Shown: piece after piece, positions 1 to 6,378 of the stretch
Layout of the letters: every line of letters starts with the position of its first letter
Numbering within the stretch: the stretch's first letter is position 1
Assembly: GCA_937960755.1 (NCBI GenBank)
Contig: CALGOL010000295.1
Coordinates: 1 to 7,663 of the forward strand
Source: an uncultured Azospirillum sp.
GTDB taxonomy: Bacteria > Pseudomonadota > Alphaproteobacteria > Azospirillales > Azospirillaceae
Length of the DNA: 7,663 nucleotides
Direction: 5' to 3'
Position numbers and translations under genes: made by a program
Notes under the pieces: generated by a model
What the model was told of the DNA's origin: nothing
Database searches by the model: none
Seen by the model: only the letters and a program-made list of their open reading frames with translations

Positions 1-828
1 TTCATGCTGAACGCGCGGCTCTTGTCGACGCTGGCCGCAGCGCTGGAGCGGCTGGGGGAAGGCCGGCGCGCCATTCCCCACATGCACGGCGCCGCTGGGC
101 GGCTGACCGATATATTCCTCGACGCCGCCCAGCGGCTGACCGCGACGCTCGAAGCCGACGACAATCCCGACGTCATGCGGCTGTCGGCCGATTTCCTGCG
201 CCTCGACGTGCTGGCGATGGCGCTGGAGGAGTTGGACGCCAAGCATGAATTGACGGAAGCGGCGACCGCCATGGCGGCGCTGACCACGCTTGTCATGGGC
301 AAGATCAACAGTCTGCTTAACGCCTGCATCCATGATAACGACGGCTTCGCCCGCTTCGGCGTGTCGGTGATGCTGAACGACGTCGAAGATTTGATCGACA
401 TCGCCCGCCGCGCGCTTGAAGGCGGCTTGATCGGCGGCGTCTCCGCCGATTTGACCGGCCGCGGCGCGGCGCAGGTGGCGGAATTCATCCGACTGGCGGG
501 GCAGTTCGCCGATTTGTCGCTGGAGGAGTTGCGCGGCGGGCTTGATGAGCAAGCTTCCGGCATGACCGCCGCGGCTTTCACCGCCAAGCTGCGCCCGATC
601 GGCGCGCTGTATCGCTTCGCCGCCCGCCTGCCGGCGGAAGCCGCTAAGAACGAGCTGGCGGCGCTGACCCGGCTGCTGCATCGCCGCGTCGCCGCCATGG
701 TGCTGGCGCTGGCCGACATGGACGCCGGCCCCGGCCGCGGCGAAAGATTGACGGCGCTGTTCGATCTGGCGGACGGGCTGGGCTGGCGCGAGGTCGCCGC
801 CGCCGCTGTGCGCCTGCTGCGGGGATGA
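1..828 (+). CDS. Unrecognised alpha-helical protein, 3' part (5' end open)
   Basis: The frame is open from the first base of the window and stops at TGA 826-828. An ATG lies at position 4, but no upstream sequence is visible to judge a ribosome site, so the protein may begin earlier. The visible 275 residues are rich in Ala, Leu, Arg, Asp and Glu and look almost wholly helical, with no signal peptide and no clear membrane segment. Several amphipathic stretches follow each other (for example around residues 60-90, 120-145 and 155-180). Codon use is strongly GC3-biased like the neighbours, which supports a real gene. I do not recognise the family and assign no function. The gene is followed by a strong terminator about 190 bases downstream, so it is probably the last gene of a rightward unit that enters from outside the window. 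Confidence 0.72.
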   Translation, partial: FMLNARLLSTLAAALERLGEGRRAIPHMHGAAGRLTDIFLDAAQRLTATLEADDNPDVMRLSADFLRLDVLAMALEELDAKHELTEAATAMAALTTLVMGKINSLLNACIHDNDGFARFGVSVMLNDVEDLIDIARRALEGGLIGGVSADLTGRGAAQVAEFIRLAGQFADLSLEELRGGLDEQASGMTAAAFTAKLRPIGALYRFAARLPAEAAKNELAALTRLLHRRVAAMVLALADMDAGPGRGERLTALFDLADGLGWREVAAAAVRLLRG

Positions 829-1015
829 AGCGTTGGGCTCCCAAGATGAATTTTATTTCATGTCGGCGCCAGGGAACGGTCATGTGACTGGGGCTAAAGT
901 CTCACCATGACGACGCGCCGACGGGTTGGGCCGACCGCTCCCCGCCCCCGACGCCAAAACGAAAGATTTTAGGGCGGCTCGCCATTGCCGCCGATCCCGT
1001 GAAGAGCCCATAGCG
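829..1015 (+). other. Long 3' region before a terminator; possible small RNA
   Basis: This 187-base stretch lies between the stop of the first gene and the stem of a strong rightward terminator. It contains no convincing gene. A 22-codon frame at 907-972 (ATG to TAG) has no clear ribosome site. A local hairpin is visible at 973-992 (GGCGGC and GCCGCC around an 8-base loop). The distance to the terminator is longer than usual for a simple 3' UTR, so a small RNA ending at the terminator, or processed from the mRNA, is possible. No known RNA family was recognised, and no clear promoter was found. Confidence 0.25.
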
Positions 1016-1053
1016 CCCCCGGACGATTAAACTCGTCCGGGGGTTTTTCTTTT
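1016..1053 (+). terminator. Strong rho-independent terminator (rightward)
   Basis: A perfect 11-bp stem (CCCCCGGACGA at 1016-1026 with TCGTCCGGGGG at 1033-1043) closes a 6-base loop. It is followed directly by TTTTTCTTTT at 1044-1053. It ends rightward transcription from the first gene or from a small RNA in the preceding gap. Confidence 0.9.
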
Positions 1054-1073
1054 GGGGCTGCCGGCCATGAATC

Positions 1074-1102
1074 AAAAAAGGCGGAGCATTTTCAGCCCCG
1101 CC
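1074..1102 (-). terminator. Rho-independent terminator of leuD-leuB (leftward)
   Basis: Read on the minus strand, GGCGGGGC (1102-1095) pairs with GCTCCGCC (1087-1080), an 8-bp stem with one G-T pair. The loop has 7 bases and six T follow (1079-1074). It lies about 130 bases past the leuB stop and faces the right way to end the leu transcript. Confidence 0.75.
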
Positions 1103-1111
1103 CTTCCTGAT

Positions 1112-1219
1112 TTAGAGCGCCGCGCATAAAATCTGCAACGGCGCGGCGCTCTTTTTTCTTTGATTTGACGAGCGGATTCACGCTTCAAATCGATTCCGAT
1201 TTTGCGCGATCCGCTCTAA
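1112..1219. repeat. Compound palindromic element; first half terminator-like
   Basis: The 108-base element is bounded by inverted 7-mers TTAGAGC (1112-1118) and GCTCTAA (1213-1219). Its first half is a perfect 11-bp hairpin (1115-1125 with 1141-1151, loop of 15) followed by TTTTTTCTTT, which could work as a rightward terminator. Its second half is an imperfect palindrome. GAGCGGAT (1170-1177) pairs with ATCCGCTC (1209-1216), and inside it AAATCG (1187-1192) pairs with CGATTT (1197-1202). It sits in the 3' gap of leuB. The form resembles the dispersed intergenic palindromes (REP-like) common in alphaproteobacteria. Whether it is repeated in the genome cannot be seen here. Confidence 0.5.
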
Positions 1220-1233
1220 CCGAAACCCGTCCC

Positions 1234-2355
1234 TTACGCCGCCTGAAGCTTGTCCAGTTCGCGCAGGATGGTGTCGCCCATCACAGTGGTGGAGCAACGC
1301 GCCATGCCGGGCTGCATGATGTCGGCGGTGCGCAAGCCACCGGCCAACAAACGCTGCACCGCGGTTTCAATCATCGCCGCTTCCGCTTCCCGGTCGAAGG
1401 AATAGCGCAGCGCCATGGCGAACGACAGCAGGGTCGCCAGCGGGTTGGCGACGTCGCGTCCGGCGATGTCGGGAGCCGAACCGTGGATCGGCTCGTACAT
1501 CGCCTTGCGCTTGCCGTTGGCGTCCGGCGCGCCCAGCGAAGCCGAAGGCAGCATGCCGAGCGAACCGGTCAGCATCGAGGCTTCGTCCGACAGAATGTCG
1601 CCGAACAGGTTGTCGGTGACGATAACGTCGAACTGCTTGGGGTTCTTCAGCAACTGCATGGCGCAGTTGTCGGCCAGCATGTGTTCAAGCTGAACGTCGG
1701 AATAGCTTTCCTGGTGCAGCTTGATGACTTCCTGGCGCCACAGCAGGCCGGATTCCATCACGTTGCACTTTTCCACCGAATGCAGCTTGTTGCCGCGCTT
1801 GCGCGCCAGCTCAAAGGCCACCGCGGCGACGCGGCGGATTTCGCTGGTGGTGTATGTCTGGGTGTTGACGCCGATGCGCTCGCCGTTAGGCAGGTCGGAG
1901 ATGCCGCGCGGCTCGCCGAAGTAGACGCCGCCGGTCAGCTCGCGGACAATCATGATGTCCAGCCCCTTGACCACTTCGGCCTTCAAGGTGGAGGCGTCGA
2001 CCAGCGCGTCGAACACCGTGGCCGGGCGCAGGTTGGCGAACAGGCCCAACTCCTTGCGCAGCGCCAGCAGCGCCGCTTCCGGGCGGATTTCAAACGCCAC
2101 CTTGCCGCCGTCCCACTTCGGGCCGCCGACGGCGCCCAGCATGACGGCGTCGACGCTCTTGGCCTTTTCCAACACCTGCGGGGTCAGCGGCACGCCGTGC
2201 GCATCGATGGAGGCCCCGCCCACCAGCGCTTCGGTGATCTGGAAAGAGAGGCCGCGCTTACGCTCCACCCACTCGATCACCCGCCGCACCTGACGCATCA
2301 CTTCCGGCCCGATGCCGTCGCCCGGAAGCAGAAGAAGCGAGTAGCTGGCAGTCAT
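1234..2355 (-). CDS. leuB: 3-isopropylmalate dehydrogenase
   Basis: LeuB oxidises and decarboxylates 3-isopropylmalate to 2-oxoisocaproate using NAD+, in cytoplasmic leucine synthesis. The 373-residue product has the usual length. Visible hallmarks are LLLPGDGIGPEV near residues 8-19, LGAVGGPKWD at 73-82, substrate arginines R100, R110 and R138, IVRELTGGVYFGEPRG with catalytic Tyr145, and Lys196 in VEKCN. Metal-binding aspartates are D229, D253 and D257 in TDNLFGDILSDE, and the NAD-side loop is EPIHGSAPDIAG at 288-299. These match the Thermus enzyme with a constant offset of 6 residues for the early part and 11-12 later. The frame extends 40 codons upstream, but ATG 2355 is chosen because it starts at the conserved N-terminus and has GGAG nine bases upstream. 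An in-frame ATG at 2370 is less likely because it overlaps that site. leuD ends 76 bases upstream on the same strand, so the two are probably one transcript. Confidence 0.97.
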   Translation of the reverse strand: MTASYSLLLLPGDGIGPEVMRQVRRVIEWVERKRGLSFQITEALVGGASIDAHGVPLTPQVLEKAKSVDAVMLGAVGGPKWDGGKVAFEIRPEAALLALRKELGLFANLRPATVFDALVDASTLKAEVVKGLDIMIVRELTGGVYFGEPRGISDLPNGERIGVNTQTYTTSEIRRVAAVAFELARKRGNKLHSVEKCNVMESGLLWRQEVIKLHQESYSDVQLEHMLADNCAMQLLKNPKQFDVIVTDNLFGDILSDEASMLTGSLGMLPSASLGAPDANGKRKAMYEPIHGSAPDIAGRDVANPLATLLSFAMALRYSFDREAEAAMIETAVQRLLAGGLRTADIMQPGMARCSTTVMGDTILRELDKLQAA

Positions 2356-2392
2356 AACAACGGTCTCCATCCAGTCAAAGGTCGCAACGGCC

Positions 2393-2408
2393 GCCGCGTC
2401 GACGCGGC
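2393..2408. repeat. 16-bp perfect palindrome between leuD and leuB
   Basis: GCCGCGTCGACGCGGC reads the same on both strands. In the leuD-leuB transcript it could fold as a 6-bp stem with a UCGA loop. No T run follows it, so it is not a terminator. It may affect message stability between the two genes or be a chance GC-rich palindrome. Confidence 0.45.
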
Positions 2409-2431
2409 TTCTTTGCAAACGGTTAGGGCGA

Positions 2432-3043
2432 TCAGAGGAACATGAAGGGCTGGCTGGTCCGGCCCTTGGCTTCATAGGCGTCGATGGCGGCGGTCTGCTG
2501 CAAGGTCAGGCCGACGTCGTCCAGGCCGTTGAGCAGGCAATGCTTGCGGAACGGTTCGATGTCGAACTTAATCCGGCCGCCGTCCGGCCCGGCGATTTCC
2601 TGATTAATCAGGTCGACGGTGACGGTGGCGTTGGCGCCGCGGGCGGCGTCGTCCAGCAGCAGGTCGACCTGCTCCTTCGGCAGCTTGATCGGCAGGATGC
2701 CGTTCTTGAAGCAGTTGTTATAGAAGATGTCGGCGAAGCTGGGGGCGATGACGCAGCGAATGCCGAAGTCCAGCAAGGCCCACGGCGCATGTTCGCGCGA
2801 CGAGCCGCAGCCGAAGTTCTCACCCGACACCAGGATCGACGCCGAACGATAGGCCGGCTTGTTCAGCACGAAATCGGCGATTTCCGCCCCTTCGGCGGTG
2901 TAGCGCATTTCATCGAACAGGTGCTTGCCGAGGCCGGTGCGCTTGATGGTCTTCAAGAACTGCTTGGGGATAATCATGTCGGTGTCGACATTAATCATCG
3001 GCAGAGGTGCGGCGACCCCGGTCAGAACGGTGAACTTTTCCAT
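2432..3043 (-). CDS. leuD: 3-isopropylmalate dehydratase (isomerase), small subunit
   Basis: LeuD is the swivel-domain subunit that, with the iron-sulphur subunit LeuC, converts 2-isopropylmalate to 3-isopropylmalate through dehydration and rehydration. The 203-residue product matches the usual LeuD length. Family motifs are INVDTDMIIPKQFLK near residues 17-31, LVSGENFGCGSSREHAPW at 71-88, and IAPSFADIFYNNCFKNGILPI at 99-119 (the last part typical of the active-site swivel). The ATG at 3043 begins MEKFTVL, the conserved start, but its ribosome site is weak (AGG about 11 bases upstream). The frame stays open 58 codons further, to an ATG at 3217, and that extension includes a hydrophobic run. 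I treat the extension as non-coding or leader. leuC is not adjacent, which differs from the common leuC-leuD-leuB order, so it must lie elsewhere. Confidence 0.96.
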   Translation of the reverse strand: MEKFTVLTGVAAPLPMINVDTDMIIPKQFLKTIKRTGLGKHLFDEMRYTAEGAEIADFVLNKPAYRSASILVSGENFGCGSSREHAPWALLDFGIRCVIAPSFADIFYNNCFKNGILPIKLPKEQVDLLLDDAARGANATVTVDLINQEIAGPDGGRIKFDIEPFRKHCLLNGLDDVGLTLQQTAAIDAYEAKGRTSQPFMFL

Positions 3044-3272
3044 CGGGCGGAAACCTGTCGAGTAGAAACGAAGCGGCGGAACAAGATTGGGCGGCGCCGT
3101 TTGACCCGGACCATCGCCCAAGAAGAAGGTCAATAGCACTCCGCCAGCCCCAATGCAAAAGCCCAATGCGCCGGAACGCGGTCGCGCGGGCTTGCCGGCC
3201 TTATCGACGCCCCCCATCTCATGCTCTCGGTTTTAAAGCCGAAACCAAAATACACCGGGAAGGACTAGAGAC
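3044..3272. promoter_or_regulatory. Divergent control region, leuDB / peroxiredoxin
   Basis: This 229-base gap separates two genes pointing away from each other and must hold promoters for both. I could not assign convincing -35/-10 pairs. A small inverted repeat (GGTTT and AAACC around 3229-3246) lies about 30 bases before the peroxiredoxin start and might be an operator. On the minus strand the leuD frame remains open across most of the gap, with lower GC at third positions than in leuD itself. No leucine-rich leader peptide or attenuator was seen. Confidence 0.4.
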
Positions 3273-3755
3273 ATGGCGATCCAAGTCGGCGACAGCATTC
3301 CGTCCGTCGCGTTAAAGCATCTGACAGCCGACGGCATGCAGGAAATCACCACCGACTCGCTGTTCAAGGGCAAGAAGACGGTGCTGTTTTCCGTGCCGGG
3401 GGCGTTCACCCCGACCTGCTCGGCCAAGCATCTGCCGGGCTTCGTCGAACAGGCCGACGCACTCAAGGCGAAAGGCGTGGATGAGATTGTCTGCACCGCG
3501 GTCAACGACCCCTTCGTTATGCGCGCCTGGGGCGAAAAGCACGGCGTAGACGGCAAAGTGACCATGCTGCCCGACGGCATGGCGCTGCTGGCCGCCGCCC
3601 TTGGCCTGACGCAAGAGCTTTCCGGCCCGCAACTCGGCGTGCGCGGCCAGCGCTTCGCCCTGGTCGCGGTGGACGGCGTCGTCACCCATCTGGCGGTGGA
3701 AGAAGGCGGGGCGTTCGAGGTGTCGTCGGCCGAAGCGGTCCTCAAAGCGTTGTGA
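3273..3755 (+). CDS. Prx5-type peroxiredoxin (thiol peroxidase)
   Basis: This 160-residue cytoplasmic enzyme should reduce hydrogen peroxide or alkyl hydroperoxides. It belongs to the AhpC/TSA superfamily, Prx5/redoxin group. The peroxidatic motif PGAFTPTCS spans residues 42-50 with the active Cys49 and Thr46. A second Cys74 sits in EIVCTAVNDPFVM, a position conserved in the group but not usually the resolving cysteine. The conserved arginine is R127 in GVRGQRFALV. No C-terminal resolving cysteine is present, so a 1-Cys mechanism using glutathione/glutaredoxin or another thiol is inferred. The length is typical for a stand-alone enzyme, without a glutaredoxin fusion. The ATG at 3273 follows AAGGA with 8 bases of spacing. 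The gene stands alone, divergent from leuD and convergent with the stress-protein gene. Confidence 0.93.
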   Translation: MAIQVGDSIPSVALKHLTADGMQEITTDSLFKGKKTVLFSVPGAFTPTCSAKHLPGFVEQADALKAKGVDEIVCTAVNDPFVMRAWGEKHGVDGKVTMLPDGMALLAAALGLTQELSGPQLGVRGQRFALVAVDGVVTHLAVEEGGAFEVSSAEAVLKAL

Positions 3756-3824
3756 CGCCGGGCCGCGGCTTCGCAGTTATAAAGGTTTAGCCCGCGCTTA
3801 TTGCCAACCCACTAACAACGGCGA

Positions 3825-3853
3825 CACGAAGGCCGGGGCATCCGGCCTTCGTG
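3825..3853. terminator. Perfect 12-bp hairpin between convergent genes
   Basis: CACGAAGGCCGG (3825-3836) pairs fully with CCGGCCTTCGTG (3842-3853) around a GGCAT loop. It lies 70 bases after the peroxiredoxin stop and 29 bases before the stop codon of the convergent stress-protein gene. There is no T run on either side, so it may be a bidirectional mRNA 3'-end hairpin, not a classical intrinsic terminator. Confidence 0.6.
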
Positions 3854-3881
3854 CAACGTTGCAGAATACGCCGCGGCTTAC

Positions 3882-4694
3882 TTAATGCGACATCAGCACC
3901 GGCAGCGTCATATGCGCCAGAATATGGCGAGACCCGGCGCCGCGATGCAGATAGGGGAAGCCAATCTGGCCGTGCGCCCCCATCACCAGCAAATCGGCGC
4001 CAAGGTCCGAAGCGCGGTTCAACAGCATGTCCATAACGCCGACGCCGTCCGGCGTCATCGCTTCCACCGACGCCTCTACGCCATGGCAAGCCAGATGCGC
4101 CACGCAATCGCGGGCGGCGGCGCGCTCAACGTCAGGATGGCGCACGAAGCTTGCGACCACCGCATGTTCGGTGTTGGCGATCAGCGGCAGCGCGTCGTTA
4201 AGCGCCCGCGCCGCTTCACGGCTGTGGTTCCAGGCGATCAGCGGCCGGGCGCCGACGCTTTCAAACCTGCCGACGTAAGGCAGCACCAGCACCGGCCGGC
4301 CGGCGTTGAGGATCACCTGCTCCGCCATGCCGGCGGGAACCTGCGGGTGTTCGCCGCCGGCGTCCTGCCCCATCACCACAAGGTCGACATTGTGGGCGGC
4401 TTCAATCACCGCATGGACGACTTCTTGCGCCGAGCCGCGATTAGCGTCGCGCCATTCAGCGTCGGCGATGTCGGCCGCCGCCGCCTCAAAACCAGCTTTG
4501 CTGGCGGCGGCGGCGTCACGATAGGATTCGGGCGGCCACACCGCCACCACGCCGACGGTGTCGGCGCGGCTGGTCTGGGCGAACAATCCCACCAGCCGAG
4601 CGCCATGCTTTTGCGCCAAATCGACGGCTAGCCGCAAACGTTCCCGGCAGCGCTCGCCTTGGTCGAGATGAACAAGGATGTTTTTAAGCGTCAT
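3882..4694 (-). CDS. Tandem-domain universal stress protein (UspA family)
   Basis: The 270-residue product carries two Usp domains, residues about 1-140 and 148-270, a usual length for tandem Usp proteins. The first domain opens with MTLKNILVHLD, the typical first strand, and later has VDLVVMGQD (103-111) and RPVLVLPY (133-140). The second has ADLLVMGAHGQIGF (233-246) followed by GAGSRHIL, a slightly altered form of the G-2X-G-9X-G-S/T nucleotide-binding motif. Such proteins are cytoplasmic and often bind ATP, but the exact role here cannot be read from sequence. ATG 4694 is preferred over the upstream start at 4718 because it has GGAG seven bases upstream and begins at the conserved strand. 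The repA-like gene ends 66 bases upstream on the same strand with no clear terminator between, so read-through from repA is possible. Confidence 0.9.
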   Translation of the reverse strand: MTLKNILVHLDQGERCRERLRLAVDLAQKHGARLVGLFAQTSRADTVGVVAVWPPESYRDAAAASKAGFEAAAADIADAEWRDANRGSAQEVVHAVIEAAHNVDLVVMGQDAGGEHPQVPAGMAEQVILNAGRPVLVLPYVGRFESVGARPLIAWNHSREAARALNDALPLIANTEHAVVASFVRHPDVERAAARDCVAHLACHGVEASVEAMTPDGVGVMDMLLNRASDLGADLLVMGAHGQIGFPYLHRGAGSRHILAHMTLPVLMSH

Positions 4695-4760
4695 GTTTCG
4701 TCTCCGTTGAGCCCCCACGGCGCTGGTCGCGTCGCTTTTTTTTGACGCTTACTGAGTTTC

Positions 4761-5975
4761 CTACTTTACCGCCAAAAGCGTGGTTTCGCTGCGGCGTTTA
4801 CGTCGCAGGTCGGCGGCGGCGGGACGGGAAATGCGAATAAAATCGCCGCGCCCTTCGCCGTCCAGGTCCAACGCCGCAATTTGCTGTTGATTGCGCTCCG
4901 CCAGCGCCGACGCCGCTTCGATTTCATGCAGGAACTGCTGCGACGGCGTCATGGTGTAGTTTTCATCGTCCAGCCGGCGGCCGGACATGATCTTTTCCAC
5001 ATCCACCGCTTCCAGAATGCCTTCGTTCTGCAACGCCAGCACCGCTTCGCGCACGGCGCGCAGGGTGTCGCGCGGCCGGCTCCATTCGTTCATGCCGCTG
5101 TCGCGCACAATGGAGCGAGCGTTGATGACCGCCGGAGCCGGCGCTTCGGCGTCTTCGAACTCCACCGTCAGGCGGTTGAACAGCCAGCGCGACACCGGGT
5201 TCTTCAACCGCATCAGCCAGCCGTACGACATCATGCGGAAGGACATGGAGCGGATGGATTCCGCCACCATTGGGTTTAGCGTCAGATAGGTTTCGGTGGC
5301 GGCGCCGCTCAGGCTGTCGGTCCCGCGGCCGCGCAAGCCCAAGGCGGGAAACGCGGTGGAGGACAACAGCACCGAGCCGCCCTTGCCCTTGCCGCGGATT
5401 TCGACGAACGACTGGTGCAGGATGGTCAGCGCTTCGCGGATTTCGACGATGGACAAGGTGCGCTTGACCCGCTCCAGCTCCTTTTGGATTTCATAGAGCG
5501 AGAAGCGCATGGTGAGCTGATCCTTGGCGTCGAGCGCCAGGCGGCCGCGCTCCGTCGCCAACCGGCGCACCACATGTTCAACGATCTGTTCGCGCTCGCC
5601 GGGGAAGACGTGGTCCCAGTATTCCACCTGCCCGCGGTCTTCCGCGCCGTCTTCGACCCGCGCCCGGCGCGGGATCACCGCCGGCTTCAGCGTCAGACGG
5701 AAAGCGCGGCCTTTGTATTCAAATTCGCGCTGGATCGGATCGCCCTTGGACTCGGTGCGGTCGATGATGCTTTCGCCGACCTTGCCGGGATAGAAAACGA
5801 AGCGCGGCGCAATATCGTAGAGGCCCACCGTGTTGGTGCGCGAACGCGACTGCCCGGCGGCGTCCTTGCGCTCACGGTCCTGCTCCAGTTCGAACAGCAG
5901 CAGTTGCAAGGTCGGCAGATTGTCGTTCCGCCCGTCCTGCATATCGTTCGTCACCGCCGCAACCTTGGCCGCCAT
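4761..5975 (-). CDS. repA: Probable replication initiator protein (RepA-like, iteron-binding)
   Basis: The 404-residue protein has a charged, likely disordered start (1-50), then GLYDIAPRFVFYPGK (51-65). A region at about 150-240 has winged-helix character (FSLYEIQKELERVKRTLSIVEIREAL), and a second helical block at about 245-345 includes YGWLMRLKNPVSRWLFNRL and a possible recognition segment near 300-320. A basic tail, RRKRR, sits at 391-395. Two winged helices are the layout of iteron-binding initiators, but the fold is inferred and not proven. The strongest support is context: the gene starts next to a region of 21-bp iterons and an inverted-iteron operator. ATG 5975 follows GGGAG with 6 bases of spacing, and GTG 5978 directly before it is an alternative. 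The role would be to bind iterons, open the origin, recruit helicase and repress its own promoter. Another DNA-binding function is possible. Confidence 0.68.
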   Translation of the reverse strand: MAAKVAAVTNDMQDGRNDNLPTLQLLLFELEQDRERKDAAGQSRSRTNTVGLYDIAPRFVFYPGKVGESIIDRTESKGDPIQREFEYKGRAFRLTLKPAVIPRRARVEDGAEDRGQVEYWDHVFPGEREQIVEHVVRRLATERGRLALDAKDQLTMRFSLYEIQKELERVKRTLSIVEIREALTILHQSFVEIRGKGKGGSVLLSSTAFPALGLRGRGTDSLSGAATETYLTLNPMVAESIRSMSFRMMSYGWLMRLKNPVSRWLFNRLTVEFEDAEAPAPAVINARSIVRDSGMNEWSRPRDTLRAVREAVLALQNEGILEAVDVEKIMSGRRLDDENYTMTPSQQFLHEIEAASALAERNQQQIAALDLDGEGRGDFIRISRPAAADLRRKRRSETTLLAVK

Positions 5976-5995
5976 CACCCGCTCCCTTCAACATC

Positions 5996-6026
5996 TCGGC
6001 TTAACGTAATCGTCCGCGCAAGCCGA
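5996..6026 (-). promoter_or_regulatory. Inverted repeat in the repA leader
   Basis: TCGGCTT (5996-6002) and AAGCCGA (6020-6026) are perfect 7-bp inverted arms around 17 bases. They lie 21-51 bases upstream of the repA start and downstream of the likely repA promoter, so they would form a stem in the 5' leader. A role in translation or message control is inferred. Confidence 0.45.
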
Positions 6027-6041
6027 CGCAACAGGGGCGCT

Positions 6042-6072
6042 CGAGTCCTCACCGCTAGATATAGTGGACTCG
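6042..6072 (-). promoter_or_regulatory. Inverted-iteron operator, probable repA promoter site
   Basis: CGAGTCC (6042-6048) and GGACTCG (6066-6072) are perfect inverted arms, extended by CAC/GTG with one bulged base. The right arm is the start of the first iteron of the array, and the left arm is a mirror copy of the iteron's GGA-centred half. The spacer holds CTATATCT on the minus strand, a possible -10 box for repA, with no clear -35 seen. In iteron plasmids such as pPS10, RepA dimers bind an inverted pair of iteron halves overlapping the repA promoter to repress it. The same is inferred here. Confidence 0.6.
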
Positions 6073-6226
6073 GCCGCGCATAAGGAGGAATCGCCCGCAC
6101 ATATGGAGGCAGTCCTCGCGGTCATAGAGGAATCGCCCGCACCTATGAAGGAATTCCCCGCACATGGCGGAAAGACTCGCGTTTTCGCCCGCGACTCGCG
6201 CCACGGCATGGAGGATCCGCCCGCGG
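6059..6226 (+). repeat. Iteron array 1 (7 copies, forward, mostly 21-bp period)
   Basis: The unit is about 21 bases with core GGAGGAATCGCCCGCA. Copies begin near 6059, 6080, 6101, 6122 and 6143, a step of exactly 21. They continue near 6162 (step 19) and, after a degenerate stretch with a half copy at 6181-6192, near 6206. The copies at 6080 and 6122 are closest to consensus. Those at 6059, 6101 and 6162 differ in the second half (CTCGCG or similar). A 21-base step puts all copies on the same face of the helix, as expected for cooperative initiator binding. Confidence 0.82.
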
Positions 6227-6243
6227 ATTCAGCGTTAACCAGA

Positions 6244-6279
6244 CATATGGGGCCTTTCGCCCCTTATACCCGCCATATG
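6244..6279. repeat. Central inverted pair with CATATG ends
   Basis: CATATGGGG (6244-6252) faces CCGCCATATG (6270-6279), and between them GGGGC and GCCCC can form a 5-bp hairpin. The left half also resembles a diverged forward iteron. It lies in the least GC-rich part of the origin region, between the two arrays, and could be an initiator or host-factor site. Confidence 0.5.
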
Positions 6280-6281
6280 AA

Positions 6282-6342
6282 GTGCGGGCGTTTCCTCCAA
6301 ACACGGCGCAGCGGGGTTTAAGCGCGGCCATGCCCTCCATAA
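6282..6342 (-). repeat. Lone inverted iterons between the arrays
   Basis: Two copies in the reverse orientation are seen at 6282-6302 (TGCGGGCGTTTCCTCC core, close to array 1 consensus) and 6322-6342 (GCGCGGCCATGCCCTCC core, diverged). Their CCTCC blocks are 40 bases apart, about two repeat steps. Confidence 0.65.
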
Positions 6343-6378
6343 ATGCCGCCGCAACGCCGCAATCAGGCTGACGGCGGT

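Noticed and set aside
907..972. 22-codon Arg-rich frame before the first terminator, as a leader peptide
   Set aside because: No downstream gene on that strand for it to control, no clear ribosome site, and no run of a single regulatory amino acid beyond a few arginines.
1165..2445. Long open frame opposite leuB
   Set aside because: It is the antisense shadow of a highly GC3-biased gene. leuB has all its catalytic residues on the other strand.
4729..4748. GCGTC / GACGC around eight T, as a terminator between repA and the stress gene
   Set aside because: The T run is in the loop, not after the stem, and on the transcribed minus strand it is an A run. It would not terminate repA transcription.
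4993..5001. TTTTCCACA, a DnaA-box match
   Set aside because: It is inside the repA-like coding region, single and far from the iterons. One 9-mer of this degeneracy is expected by chance.
6264..6272. TTATACCCG as a DnaA box inside the origin region
   Set aside because: Two mismatches at the conserved ACA end of the consensus; too weak to claim.
6064..6321. Rightward open frame of 85 codons across iteron array 1
   Set aside because: The 21-bp repeat equals seven codons, so a stop-free repeat keeps the frame open. The translation only repeats patterns like EESPAHM and EESPAPM. No family resemblance or convincing ribosome site.
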